Below are positions 9,428-20,317 of a DNA stretch of 64,000 nt, one piece after another. Position 1 is the stretch's first letter, and every line of letters begins with the position of its first letter. Position numbers and translations under genes: made by a program. A model generated the notes under the pieces. The model worked only from the letters and a program-made list of their open reading frames with translations. It had not been told where the DNA came from and did not search any database. This DNA comes from Turnera subulata. Taxonomy: Eukaryota; Streptophyta; Magnoliopsida; Malpighiales; Passifloraceae. Where the stretch lies: contig JAKUCV010000249.1 in assembly GCA_028386065.3 (NCBI GenBank), positions 11,292 to 75,291 of the forward strand. Direction: 5' to 3'.

Positions 9428-9851
9428 TTCCTAGAAGCCTTTCAACATCGATGATCAGGATATCCAACTTCGATGTTTGACGGAGTGAATTGAATTGATC
9501 ACTACTCCTAATCCGTAAGGCCAAAAATTGTGAACTTTATATCACTGGAAAGCTCAGGATGTCTACTTTCATCTCCAACCGGTTTCATGTTAATTGAACA
9601 TCTAAGGCTTCCGAAATTGGCCAAAGAGTGAACTGTGCTCAAGTTTCTGCCCGGTTTCCAATTTGGCCGAAATTGATTGTTTTCGGTAGCGAAGTGGGAC
9701 GATTTTACACCTGAAAACATAATTGTTAGTTCAAGGAATTTATTCAACAATCAAACAAAGAAGGACAGGTAAAATGTATGATTTTTATTCGAAATTATAA
9801 TAATAAAGAAGTTTTCATGCCTTTAATACTGTGTGAAATATGTGCATATCA
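9428..9851 (-). mobile_element. Athila-like 3' LTR remnant
   Basis: Nearly identical in layout to 35833-36258, including the TTCAACATCGATGA...GATGTTTG pair at 9444/9466 and the shared tract up to GTGCATATCA. In element orientation only the first about 420 bp of the LTR remain; the rest is lost at a junction near 9428. On the minus strand it begins TGATATGCACATATTTC directly after the polypurine tract. Confidence 0.8.
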
Positions 9852-9866
9852 AATACCCCCACACCT
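9852..9866 (-). other. Polypurine tract of the Athila-like element
   Basis: The minus strand reads GGTGTGGGGGTATT immediately before the LTR start, the usual form for Athila elements and the priming site for plus-strand DNA. Confidence 0.75.
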
Positions 9867-11427
9867 AAACTTTTGCTTGTCCCCAAGCATAACAAATTAT
9901 AACCATGGTGACAATGATATGCACTGATTTCTTTTCTCAACTCTGATTCAATGTGACTTGCTTATAATTAACTTGTTCCGTAGACTAAATAGAGACATGT
10001 AAATCAAAAGTAAATCAAGGCACTTCACTCAGCTAAGTTTAACAAAGAAATCGAAGATCAAATTTCCGCACAAGATTGTACTAGTCAGTCCTTCTTTGGT
10101 ATGCTCTTGATCAATAAGAGGTGTTTGAACATCCCATATGCACATCCAAGGTTTCCACTTCCACTAATAGACACAACTCTTGAACTTAAGATCATTAGGT
10201 CTTTAAGGGTTGCAATAAGGCAAGGTTGGTGTATCAACAAGGGCTAAAGGTAAACAAAGTATCTGTTGAAGTTGTGGATTTCCTTCTAAAATTGAGTTTC
10301 TTATTGCCTCATAGTGACTATGATGTTGCCTTCTGATCTCTTTTTTTTTTTGTTTTTTGTGTTTTTTATTCAATCGTAGCGATCATACGCCTGCGTTTGT
10401 TAGATTTTGATGAACCACAGCGATGACCACAATGTAGTGAAGAAATGCAAAAGACCCCCGTATGTTGGTGGGCTTAGGTGCATGACTGCAAATTTTGTTC
10501 TCCTCCTTGCAACAAGTTTAGTCATTTTTTCTTACAATGAGCAATACTAGTGATAGGTGGTTAGACATCATCAACTTAACAGATTAAAGAGTAGGATAAA
10601 TCAAGGAAAGTTATGCCGATCAAGCACATGATGGTCACTTAATTGGCTACTAAGGGGTGAAAGGTGGTTGATGTGGGTATAGAAGAAAACATTTGACCAT
10701 CATACTAGGCTCAAAGCGGTGAACTAGGGATAATGTGATCAAGGGTTGGCCAAGGTATTGATGTGGTGAAATTCAAGGAATGCCTAACTCATTTCTCAAA
10801 TCAAGGTTGTGTCTAAATTTCGCCTTAGTAAAAACGATGGATGTGTTCTAGGACTGTGCAATTAAATGCAATTGAAGCACCTCAATTAATTTTTAAAAGC
10901 TAAGAGCAAACCAAATCCTTAGGACATCTTCCTAGTGATCTTGCTTAGAAATCCAAACTTGTCTTTTATCAAACTCTTATGAGCTAGGTGACTTGAAAAC
11001 TTTTATCACAATGTCTCTTTATAAGCCATACAAGGAACAAATTCAATCCAATCAACAAAGTTCTTTTGTTTCAGACTTGATCAAGAATAATAAAGGCGTG
11101 AATGGAAAAACAAAACAAGATGCAAAACAACAAATGCAATCTTTTCCTCAATGAATTGAAATGCAATTTGAATAGAAAGAAAAATTCAAAATGTAATGAG
11201 AAAGAATAGAAGGTGAATGATAAGATGTATAACAACTAGCTTATCAAAGTATGTTTTGAAGCATCGAATATATAAATTTAGGAATTTGAGCTTAGGTATG
11301 CTTCTCTCTTTGTCGTGAAGTCATCATGCTCCTTGGTTTCTGCCACTTGATCCTCTTTCCTTCTCTTTCTTTGGGTTGCCTCCCGAACAGCACTTCTTTA
11401 ATGTCTTATAGCTGGACATGAGGTTTG
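9867..11427 (-). other. Non-coding 3' region of the Athila-like element
   Basis: About 1.56 kb between the integrase stop and the polypurine tract. No frame or domain is seen. It contains the conserved TTGCTTGTCCCCAAGC stretch beside the polypurine tract and the GGGTTGCCTCCCGAACAGC stretch near 11374-11394. T-rich run at 10341-10370. Confidence 0.6.
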
Positions 11428-12716
11428 TCATGGCATAGGCGGATTTGCTAATGACAAAATCACTTGGTCGCCAATTCTATCATCCGTTTTGAACAGCTTG
11501 AGGCGCTGTCCATTGACTTTGAATGGCTCAGATTCTCCATTGGTGATCTCCACAACTCCATGGGGAAAGCTCTGAACCACGGTGAATGGTCCGGACCACC
11601 GGGATCGAAGTTTTCCGGGAAAGAGCTTCATTCTAGAATTGAAGAGAAGTACTTTGTCTCCTAGATGGAACTTTTTCTTCAGAATATGTTTGTCATGCCA
11701 TTTCTTTGTTCTCTCCTTGTAGATGCGGGAGTTCTCATAAGCTGTAAGGCGCAACTCCTCTAACTCATTAAGCTGCAAAAAGCGTTGTTCTCCTGGTGCC
11801 TTCATGTCTAAATTGATGTTCTTGATAGCCCAATAGGCTTTGTGCTCAAGTTCAAGGGGCAAGTGGCATGCCTTTCCATACACAAGTCGGTAAGGAGTGG
11901 CTCCAAGAGGGGTCTTGTAGGCTGTCCTATATGCCTAAAGGGCATCACCGAGTTTGAGGGCCCAATCCTTGCGAGTTTGTCCTACCGTCTTCTCCAAGAT
12001 TTGCTTGATAGGTTGGAGACCTCTACTTGCCCACTTGTTTGGGGATGGTAGGATGTTGCCACCTTATGAGTGACTCCATATTTCTTCAAGAGGTCAGCAA
12101 ACTTCTTGTTGCAAAAGTGGGAACCTCCATCACATATATTGGCTCTTGGAACTCCAAATCTAGTTAATATGTTCCTTTTCAGGAACTTAGTCACCACATC
12201 AGCCGTGTTTGTTGGTGAGGCGATTGCTTCCACCCATTTTGAGACATACTCCACTCCAACTAGGATGTATTCATTTTTCCTGGAAGAAGGGAAAGGGCCC
12301 ATAAAATCAATTTCCCAAACATCAAATACTTCCACCTCTAATATGCCGATTTGAGGCATCTCATTTCTTTGAGAAACATTCCCGGTTCTTTGACATTGAT
12401 TGCATGCATCAACAAAGTGCTTGACATCCCGAAAAAGTGTTGGCCAATAAAAACTAGACTGTAACACCTTTGTTGCTGTCTTGTCAGCTCCACGGTGTCC
12501 TCCGTATGGTGAATTATGGCAGCAAGTAAGGATGTCTCGAAATTCACCATCAGGGACACATCTCCGAATCATGCCGTCACCACATCTCTTGAACAACAAA
12601 GGATCATCCCATATGTAGTACTTCAGGTCTGAAAAGAACTTCTTCTTTTGGATGTAGTCCAAGTTGGGTGGTAAAGCCCCACATGCCAAGTAATTGGAAT
12701 ATGATGCAAACCATGG
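11428..12716 (-). pseudogene. Athila-like integrase
   Basis: Starts at the insertion edge in the linker ([17 protein letters not shown]) and runs through the zinc-binding HHCC region (HNSPYGGH ... CNQC), the catalytic core with Asp in [10 protein letters not shown], Asp in NICDGGSHF and Glu in SGQVEVSN, and the C-terminal domain ([21 protein letters not shown]). The DDE triad is therefore intact. A frame change near 11985-12000 and a TAG near 11937 (a Trp position in the family) separate the two open parts 12716-11982 and 11883-11428. The N-terminal side is missing because sequence was lost at the 12717 insertion. Confidence 0.87.
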
Positions 12717-13065
12717 TGTGAATACCCGACCCAAAATCACTTGGGCCTATTCCCCTAATCCTTTCACCTTCTTCTTCGGGTCAATCCCATAATCTTGGAG
12801 TCGCTACCCGAGCTTTATTAAGGACAAAATTTGGAAAAAAACCTTGATATGACTCCTTTAGGCTACATGGTCATGGCGAACCAAAATTATGGGATCGGGG
12901 GATCGTCATAGATGGGAAGGTGTTAGGCACCCATCCATGTTGGGTCAAGACAGTGTGCGATTATGAAATGCAAGTGTGCCTGGTGCAAGTGTGCGGGTGT
13001 GGAAAGTAAAGAAAATGGGAGAAGAAGAAGATTTGGCTTGCATCCCATTGTAAGACCGAGATTAC

Positions 13066-13101
13066 CTACGTACCCGAGTGATCGGGGTCAAAGCCACGTA
13101 G
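13066..13101 (-). other. Conserved R/U5 stem-loop of the Tat-like LTR
   Basis: CTACGT and ACGTAG arms enclose about 24 bases with the GGGGTCAAAGCC block. The same structure recurs at the same LTR position at 42493-42530, 44289-44325, 58488-58524 and 62135-62170, and in reverse orientation at 18070-18106 and 24576-24612. Confidence 0.7.
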
Positions 13102-13447
13102 TTCTAAACATGGCACAAATCGGCCACTGACATCATTAAAAGCATCAGCATGTAATCAACAAAGATTAATCAAAAGAGAGGGTTTAGTGTTACCTCTTGT
13201 AGCCCTCCTCTAGCTCCTTGCAATGGGCTGAGTTCTACACCCACCTTCTTACCGCTTCTAAGCTCTATGGTTGATCCTCTTCTTGACTCTCCTTGTTGAA
13301 CCACTGCTAGTGTCTCCCATGAAAATCTTCCAGAGTTTTTGCTTTAAAGAATGTATTTCTAGGCTTAGAGAAGTAGAGTTTCTCCAAGCACACAAGGGTT
13401 ATAGGTGTGTATGTAAGAAAAGTGTCCTTTGAAATGTGTGTGAGGGG

Positions 13448-13461
13448 TCCTATTTATAGTG
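13448..13461 (-). promoter_or_regulatory. TATA box of the Tat-like LTR
   Basis: The minus strand reads CACTATAAATAGGACC. Equivalent TATA boxes occur at 44673-44684, near 58872-58884 and near 62504-62516. In the solo LTR (near 42888-42900) it is changed to CTGTAAATAGG, and in the 27 kb LTR (near 27190) to CAATAAATAAG. Confidence 0.75.
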
Positions 13462-13585
13462 CTCTGGGAAGCCTAGGGGCATGGACCTACTTAATGGTGA
13501 AGATTATACCCAAAAATCTGGTCCAAAACTGCGTAGAATTGAATTAGGAATGAAAATCGGCAAAATCGAAGATTCTGGGCACTGA

Positions 13586-13655
13586 TGACCGCCAGGTCCT
13601 GGCGGACATGGGGGCTTGACCGCCAAGTCCTAGCGGACATCCCGAGATGGCCTCC
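13586..13655. promoter_or_regulatory. Phased GACCGCC/GGCGG(T/A)C palindrome ladder in LTR
   Basis: Inverted-repeat units TGACCGCC-N6-GGCGGACA begin at 13586, 13617 and 13647 (steps 31 and 30 bp; third unit decayed). The ladder lies about 125 bp upstream of the LTR TATA box in element orientation. Confidence 0.8.
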
Positions 13656-14271
13656 ACGTCCTCCCAAATTTGTACGTTCTTTCCATTTTCGGCCCCCAAT
13701 TCCCCTAATTCAGCCCCGATTTGTTCCTACCGCGTACTCAATTCCTAATCAACCCTAACTCACTCAATTACTTGATTACTACTCCTCTAAATCATTCCAT
13801 AACTGATTGATTACACATTAGACAACCATTTGAAGCAAAATCATACAAAAAACACATTTACCAATTAAAGGGTGATTTGATTCTGATCTTCCACTAAAAT
13901 CAGAACCAAAATTAGTCTGTAAGTAAAGTGTTCATGGGCTAACTAAACTCTGGAGAATCAATTAACTTGAGCTCTCAAACCCATCCTCAATCCAAAGATA
14001 AATTGTCTCATTAAAATTGGATTAAAGACAGAAGAAAGGCCCAAGTAATGAAATAAACCTTATTATATATTCTATCCTAAGATTAAATCATCTCATTAAT
14101 CCTAGTAGTCCAATATAAAAGGCTTCAATTACTAAAATGCATTGTTTCCAGTAAGATAAATTCTTAACGTCTTTTACTCCTAGGATCAAATCATCTCATT
14201 AACCCTAAGTTCAAACATGTTTAAAACCTAAACTTTGTGGAAAATTCGTGGGTCAAATTTGGGTGTTCACG

Positions 14272-16581
14272 GATGCCCCTCGTTGATGAGTCCTTAAATT
14301 TTGAGGCAGAACAAGCCCCTTATCCACAGCTGGAAGTCTACTCTATTTCTCAAGCTCACAAGTCCATAATCAACACAGGGTCGGGTGCCGTGCCCCTAGT
14401 ATCATATACGTCTCATGCTTCTCGTATTCCCCGGTTCCCTAGTGGGTTTGAAAGAGGTGGGGCATGTCGTGCCCCCTTGCCTAGATGCGGGTACATCATG
14501 CCCCTGGTTCAATTTTCTCAAGGTGGCATGTGATGCCCCAGCATCATCTAATTATGATTTGGAAAGACGAGATCTAACATGCCCCTAGTTCAAAATCATC
14601 TTGGGCGTCTCAAACCTTGGTCCAATAGGTGGGCCCACCGCGCTCATGGGAATCAATCAATCAGAGTGGGGTAGCGTGCCCCAAGCAATTCTCAAATTCG
14701 CGCGGGGTAGCATGCCCCAGAAATCTAACTCCAAAGATGTGGTAGTATACCCCTTGCAGCCTCATTAACCCGGATCATGGGCCCGCCGTGTCCCTAATGT
14801 CATGATGTAGGTTTAACCTCAAGGTCGATGTGCCTCTATTACGCAATGTTAGTTCGACGAGTTGGAAAAATAAGGCTTTACATGCCCCCCCTTTTCGGCT
14901 AATAACTCTAGGAAATGTAAGTCTACATCAAGTGATGAATTTCCAATGTTGTCACCTTTGTTAACCCTTTACCCTCAACCAAGTCTACCTTGTCAAAAAA
15001 TTTATGTTCTACATGTGAGTGATGCATGAGCATGTCTAATTGTGTCGTCTTTCAATGCATGGGGGTGTCCCTAGTTTCTATGTGTGAGTTTTTTGATGCA
15101 AGTGTTTCCTAACTCTACATATGTGGATGCAAGTGCCATCTATCTCTTCATAATGCGTTTGGGTGCAAGTGCCCCTAACATGATGCATGAGCATTGAAAA
15201 TCATTCGAGCCAAGGTGAAAGTTAAGCAACTTGAGGAAAAAACGAATTATTCCATCAAAAATACTAAAGCTTCATGTGAAGGATTCTTACTTGACCATGA
15301 ACAATTTTTTCAAATAAGAATCCCATGAGTGGTCGACTAAAAACTTCCAGGTGCATGAAAGATCATCTTGCGAAGCGATGGGGTTGGAGGCGAGGAGACT
15401 TCGTGAGAGCAGATGAGGTTCAGGCACTCCTTTATGGCCAGTGGCTACTCTCCCTATTTTTGCCTTAACTTTTGTCTAGACCACCCTTTCAGGATTTCAA
15501 TCTAGCAGGCGTGTCCTAACTTTTGCCTAGGCCGCCCTTTCGGGTTTTCAACCTAGCGGACTCCTTTTTTCAATTCTCTCTTCTTTTCTTTTTGCCTTTT
15601 TTTTTAAGGGAGTAGCAACCACAAATCCTTAGAGGGTCACAATCGTGATGAGTCATAGGAGATATGCTTGAGAAGCAATTGAATAGGTACGTGAATGGAT
15701 AACGAGAGCTGACGGGAGACCAATTAACTACCTTGAGGAAGAAAAAGTGTGCTCGAGAGAGAGGGATGATACTTTGTCGATCTTGAGAGACGGAGTCCAA
15801 AAAATTTGCATTTGAATACCCTCGTGGCATATTTCACCTTGAGATGCAAAAAACAAATTCAATCTTGTCCAATGAACCAACCTAAAGACCGATTAGACCG
15901 GGCCTGTTGCCAGGTTACCTACGTATCTGTGGATGTGGTGTTTGATTTGAGGTGTTTGTCAAGACAATGTCTTGTGGGAAGTCAAATGTGGTAGGTTTGT
16001 AGGAGAACACTTGTCTTTTTTTCATTCATGGCTTCCTCCTGATAAAAAAAAGGTGATGAATCAATCATTTAGGCACTAAGGGTCACTTTTCTTTTCCTCG
16101 TTCTTTCTTTTTTTTTTTCTTTTCTTCATTTTTTTCTTTTTTTTTTTCCATTTTTTCCGAGGGAAATGACCCGTTTGAACATGTGCATTTAGATAAAACT
16201 CTTTAAGAAGCTAGATTCATTTTCGGGAGGCAATTCTTTTAGACAAGTGTTCAAGGTGAATGTGACGGGGTGTGTGTGGAGGTTGGAACGGATAGATGTT
16301 TGAAGGTTAACTTGGGTTTGTGTTTGAAGGCTGAAAAAGGTAAGTGTTTAGGTAGGAATGATTTACACCCACAGAATCAGGTCTTCGTAGTTCATTAGAA
16401 GGTCCTCGGGTTAAGTCAAGGGACTTTCATGAAAATTTGCTAAATTTTTATCACACAAGGATGAGGGAATAAAATTTTATTCCTTGAGAGGAACTAAAAG
16501 GTACAATTATTCAAATGTGAGTCTAATGGGATTAAACCATCACTCTTTATGAAAATTTAGACTCTCTACTCACGATTCTCA
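14272..16581 (-). other. 3' UTR of Tat-like element I with GGGGCA/TGCCCC hairpins
   Basis: Begins (plus strand) with GATGCCCCTCGTT, the complement of the polypurine tract. 14370-14800 is filled with short inverted repeats such as GGGGCATGTCGTGCCCC (14460-14476), GGCATGTGATGCC and GATGCGGGTACATC. The part 15380-15990 matches 21010-21770 of the nested element in reverse orientation (for example the GGCCTAGGCAAAAGTTAGG and GGCAACAGGCCCGG blocks), showing that the two elements are relatives. Poly(T) runs at 16105-16150. No coding sequence. Confidence 0.65.
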
Positions 16582-16641
16582 TCAACATCTATGCATAGTA
16601 GGCAATGTCAAATACTCCTTATCGATCAAGTTCTGAATGGC
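16582..16641 (-). pseudogene. C-terminal end of element I gag, cut off by the nested insertion
   Basis: Reads HAIQNLIDKEYLTLP and then a double TGA stop, matching the gag ending HKIQDLIDERLIIMP of the nested element at 20268-20310. It continues the gag frame that breaks off at 24987 on the far side of the insertion. Confidence 0.75.
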
Positions 16642-16921
16642 ATGGCTGTGAACACCCAAATTTAGCCACCTACTTTTATTCTATTGGTTTTATTATATTT
16701 TAGAGCCCAAGGTTAATTTTATTAATTGTGGACTTTAATTTGCCTTAGAAACCTAATTTTGTGGAAACAAGAGGAATAACAGAGATTCTTAGAGTGTAAT
16801 CTTTGGAATTAAGGAAAAGGAATAGAATCCTCACTTTGCGCACAAAAATCGGAATTAATAGAAAACCCGGACAAAATAGGAATAATATGAACAGTAACCC
16901 GGACCCGGCGGACATCTCACA

Positions 16922-17000
16922 AAAACCGCCAGGCCCGGACGGACATCCTTGGAAGACCGCCATGACACGGCGGTCATGTCGTGATGACCGCCACGCCATG
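16922..17000. promoter_or_regulatory. Palindrome ladder in 5' LTR of the gag-only element
   Basis: Units beginning at 16922, 16953 and 16984 (31-bp steps) with ACCGCC arms answered by GGCGGTCA or decayed arms. Same motif as in the Tat LTRs, here about 480 bp upstream of the TATA box. Confidence 0.75.
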
Positions 17001-17476
17001 TCGTTTAAGTGGTCTTATTTTGGCAACTTTCTTTGCAGCGAGCACAGCCCAATTAATTAACGATTCCGGGAGTTTCAGGGGTCCAATTGACATGAAACCA
17101 GTTGGAGAAAAAAATAGACTCATAGGGTTTCATAGTTATAAATTTCATAATATTTGGCCCAGTAGATTAAGAGCAGTAATTGATTAAATTTGGCCCAGCC
17201 GTGCAGAAATCTAGCACCGACCTAGGCCCACTATTTTTGCGATATCTCGAGCTAAAGAATTCCGATTTAGGATTTCTTTATATGGTCAGAAAGATAGAAG
17301 AATTATATAGAACTTTTAAGAAGGGCCCAAAGTTTGATTTCATCGTATACAAGGTGGAAATTGGCATGCAATTTATGGGTTACAAAACAGGCAAAGCACC
17401 GACTTAGTGAGCAAGTCAAGGATTTTGTTTCCAATCTGATCAAGGAGTCTTAAACCGACCTATGGACGAATTCTAC

Positions 17477-17488
17477 ACTATATATAGG
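17477..17488 (+). promoter_or_regulatory. TATA box of the gag-only element LTR
   Basis: CACTATATATAGG, followed by transcribed-looking sequence. The 3' LTR equivalent (near 23982-23993) reads CACTATACATAGG. Confidence 0.6.
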
Positions 17489-18069
17489 TCCATAGGGTTT
17501 ACAGAGAAGGGGGCTTCAACGTTGAGTAGTGGTAAGGCACTCAATTTATCAAATTTTCTCTCGACACACACCCTAAAGCGCGTTAGCTTGGAGAAACTAT
17601 TTAGATTTGATTTTATTCTTCAATTCCTATTGCTTTTCTCTCTTAGATCTCACATGGTTTTGCTCTAGTTGTGTTTTCTTATTAGTCTTTACAGAGAAGG
17701 AGTTGAATTCAAGGGCTTTAGAGCAATCAAGTGCAATCCCAGGGTCAAGGACGTGAAGAACTTGCGTACAAGCTCTTGCATGGTGCAGTCTCGGTAATTA
17801 GTCATATCTCGAGTTCTAGACCTTGGATTGCTGCGATCTTAGACTATCTGAAAAGATAAGAGGAAGATCTACACTTTTTCTGTTGGGCTTAGAGTCTGAG
17901 TCGATCGTTTGGTGCGCTTAAAATCAGCTTCAAGTCGACTCTAGTTTCTGTCCAGAAACTCAAGGTAAGTGTTCTAAACTCTTTTCGGTTCTAAATCGCC
18001 TTATTTACTGTTGATTCGATGCTATGATGATACTGACATGTTCTCTTGAGTGTTGTTCTAATCTAAGAA

Positions 18070-18106
18070 CTACGTGAGCTTTGAACCCGGTCGCCGGGGT
18101 ACGTAG
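18070..18106 (+). other. R/U5 stem-loop with inner CCCGGTCGCCGGG hairpin
   Basis: CTACGT ... ACGTAG outer arms and an inner CCCGG/CCGGG stem. The complementary strand contains GGTTCAAAGC, which fits the pol III B-box consensus GGTTCRANNC. The copy at 24576-24612 carries one change in the right arm. Confidence 0.7.
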
Positions 18107-18486
18107 GATGTCTCTAGTGGTGGAGACGCAAGCCAAATTATGTTTTAACCTTTTCTCTTCTCTTTTGTTTTTTTAATTCTCTGCTTTGCATGCTGTTTTG
18201 ATGATTTTATGCTGCTGGAAATCTGGTTTAGACACATGCACACATGCACCAAAACACAAGTATTCGCTTAAATTGCACATTATTTCGCCCAAGCATGGAT
18301 GGGATGCCTCATACCTTCCTATCCATGACGAACCCCTGAGTCCGGCATCTTTGCTTCGCTAATCTGGTTGCTTTGCAGGTATAAGGAGCCATTCTTTGTT
18401 TTTTCTTGAGTTTTTCCATGGTAATAAAACTTGGGTGGCGACTCCATCGTTTGTCACGAGGTGAGAAAGTTCCGGGTTCTCACAGC

Positions 18487-18502
18487 TGGCGACTCCACTC
18501 GG
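18487..18502 (+). other. Primer-binding site of the gag-only element
   Basis: TGGCGACTCCACTCGG, two bases after the LTR. Same site as in Tat-like elements I and II (TGGCGACTCCACTGGG and AGCGACTCCACTGGG), the long site typical of the Tat lineage. Confidence 0.75.
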
Positions 18503-18599
18503 ATTCGTGGGTTTAAGAAGTAATGTGCAATTTTTGCTTGAGTTTTGTGTTTTGTTATTTGTCACTTGCATGCTTGCATTCAATATGATTGTGTGTTAA

Positions 18600-18800
18600 A
18601 CCTTTACCTTAAGGGGGCGCGGCGAGTCCTTGCCCATACATACCATCATCCGTGGTGATATGGCATGCGACTTGCCTGTTACCCGCCGCGCGCGATGATA
18701 GGGAACCTTGGCCTTCGACCTCACGCGGCATCCTTATGTCACATGTAAGTAGGCTGAACCTCCCATAGCAGTTGTTTCTTAGCCCCCAACCAACCTGCAT
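18600..18800 (+). other. Conserved 5' leader of the Tat-like elements
   Basis: Non-coding. Shares blocks with the leaders at 26670-26900 and 57785-58010 (reverse orientation): a GGGGGC/GCGGCGAGTCC start, the CACATGTAAGTAGGC block, and TTAGCCCCCAACCAACCTGCATACCC. Its conservation between gag-only and pol-bearing elements suggests an RNA packaging or priming function. 18801-19200 shows only AT-rich sequence before the gag ATG. Confidence 0.6.
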
Positions 18801-19200
18801 ACCCTAGCATATCATGCATTTCAATTCGAATGATGCCGAATTTCGATGATGAATTTTTGATGCTATGCTTTTTGCTTGTGTATGTCTACTTTGCCTTGGG
18901 AATCCATGTTTGCATGCATTAAGCATCATTAACATCATATCACATTGCATGTTTTCAAAATACAAAAATTCGAACCAAAGTAATTTTCTAAAAAAAAAAT
19001 ATTTATTGTTACTTGTTTATTTTCAAAAAAAAACTGGAAATTTCAAAAATAAAAAAATTCCTTTTGCGAGTCTACTCCATAAAATTTTTGTTACATTCTC
19101 CATTATGTTTTCTCAAACACAAAATCAAAACCAAGCTTGCACTTAGAGTTTTCAATTGTCATGAACATGATTATTTTGAAATTACGTTTCCTAGGTCACC

Positions 19201-20317
19201 ATGAGTGGAAACATTGTGCAAACCGAGAAAGCCGACTTGATGAAGGAGTTGATAGCCGAATTGGACGGCGTTGATTTGAGGGCGCTCATTGATAGTGTGA
19301 GAGCAAAGAAGGTCGCATCCAATGAGGAGAACGAGGTACAATCCTCAAGGCAAGGGGCAACAAAAGCCGAATGGAAGAAGCCAATGGTTGAAGACAGGCT
19401 CAACAAGCTTGAGGAAGTGCTCAAGAACATGAAACGGAAAGAAGACGACGACAACCTTGATTGATTGGCTCTTTTCACTGAAGCAAGGCTCCCGAACAAA
19501 TTCAAGATGCCGGACTTTGGTCGGTTCGATGGAACTGGTTGTCCACATGCCCATTTGAAAATATATGTTCTACTCAATGGGAATCGGGCCGGAATTGATG
19601 GCGTAATTGTTTCAACATTCCTTAGGAGGGGTAGCCTTGAAGTGGTTATTGTCCTTGGATGACAATCGAGTGTCCAAATGGGAAGACATTTGCAAGGAGT
19701 TTGTTGACCAAGACAAGTACAACACCGAAGTGGATGTCACCAAGAGAGATTTGGAGACAGCCAAGCAAGGGGCACAAGAGACCTTCTCCTCTTTCATTGC
19801 ACGTTGGCGTGACAAGGCGGCTCTCATGGTTAATCGGCCATCCGAAGAAGATCAAGTACAAATGGTGATTAAAAACTTACAACCGGTTTATTATGATCGC
19901 ATGGTGAGCAACTATTATGCCAACTTTAAGGCTCTCATTGGGGCGGGAATTCAATTGGAAGACGCCATAACATCCGGAAGGGTCAAGGTCGCTAGTCATG
20001 CTCCACCTCAAGGGTATAATGACAACAAGATGATTGAAGTTAACAATGTAGATGCACATGCACCTCGTCGCATCGTCCCACCAAAGAGAGACTTCACTCT
20101 ATTGCCCATGCCCATTGAGGAAGTGTTCAAGAAGTGCACAAAGGATGGATTGTTGACGCCTCTAGAGCCGAAACCATATGCTAACCTCACGGTTGATCAA
20201 AGCAAATATTGTGAGTATCATCAAACTCAAGGACATACGGTGGACAACTGTGGAAGCTTACGCCATAAGATTCAAGACTTGATTGACGAGAGGTTGATCA
20301 TTATGCCGAAGCACTAA
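19201..20317 (+). pseudogene. Gag of the gag-only element (one stop, one frameshift)
   Basis: Starts MSGNIVQTEKADLMKEL. Residues 1-87 are charged and helical and end at TGA 19462. The same frame continues with LPNKFKMPDFGRFDGTG, the start of the capsid domain. A frame change near 19600-19610 leads to the main capsid part (GGVALKWLLSLDDNRVSKWEDICKEF; VDVTKRDLETAKQG; NYYANFKALIGAGIQLEDAI), which is open to 20317. Near the end is a zinc-finger-like CEYHQTQGHTVDNC (C-H-H-C), then an ending in HKIQDLIDERL. With two lesions over about 370 residues it is only mildly decayed. The unusual knuckle is shared by Tat/Ogre-type gag. Confidence 0.85.

Larger units (their letters stand above)
12717..14271 (-). 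mobile_element. Tat-like LTR (3' LTR of element I)
   Basis: Plus-strand ends TGTGAATACCCGACCC ... TTTGGGTGTTCACG (last base mutated from the usual A). Inside, in element orientation: phased palindrome ladder (13586-13655), TATA box (13448-13461), then the CTACGT...ACGTAG stem-loop (13066-13101). About 1555 bp, the usual length for this family in the window. Confidence 0.85.
16647..18484 (+). mobile_element. 5' LTR of the gag-only element
   Basis: TGTGAACACCCAAATTTAGCC ... TTCTCACA, 1838 bp. Contains the palindrome ladder (16922-17000), TATA box (17477-17488), a GGTAAGTG splice-donor-like site (near 17963), the stem-loop 18070-18106, and near its end a GGGTGGCGACTCCA copy resembling the PBS. 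Differs from the 3' LTR by scattered substitutions and small indels, so the insertion is not recent. Confidence 0.9.

Noticed and set aside
9508..9750. 80-residue minus-strand frame
   Set aside because: Inside the Athila-like LTR; the equivalent region near 36000 is not open.
16803..17668. Several frames of 68-85 residues, repeated near 23298-24173
   Set aside because: They lie in both LTRs of the gag-only element, differ by frame-breaking changes between copies and lack domains. Non-coding LTR.
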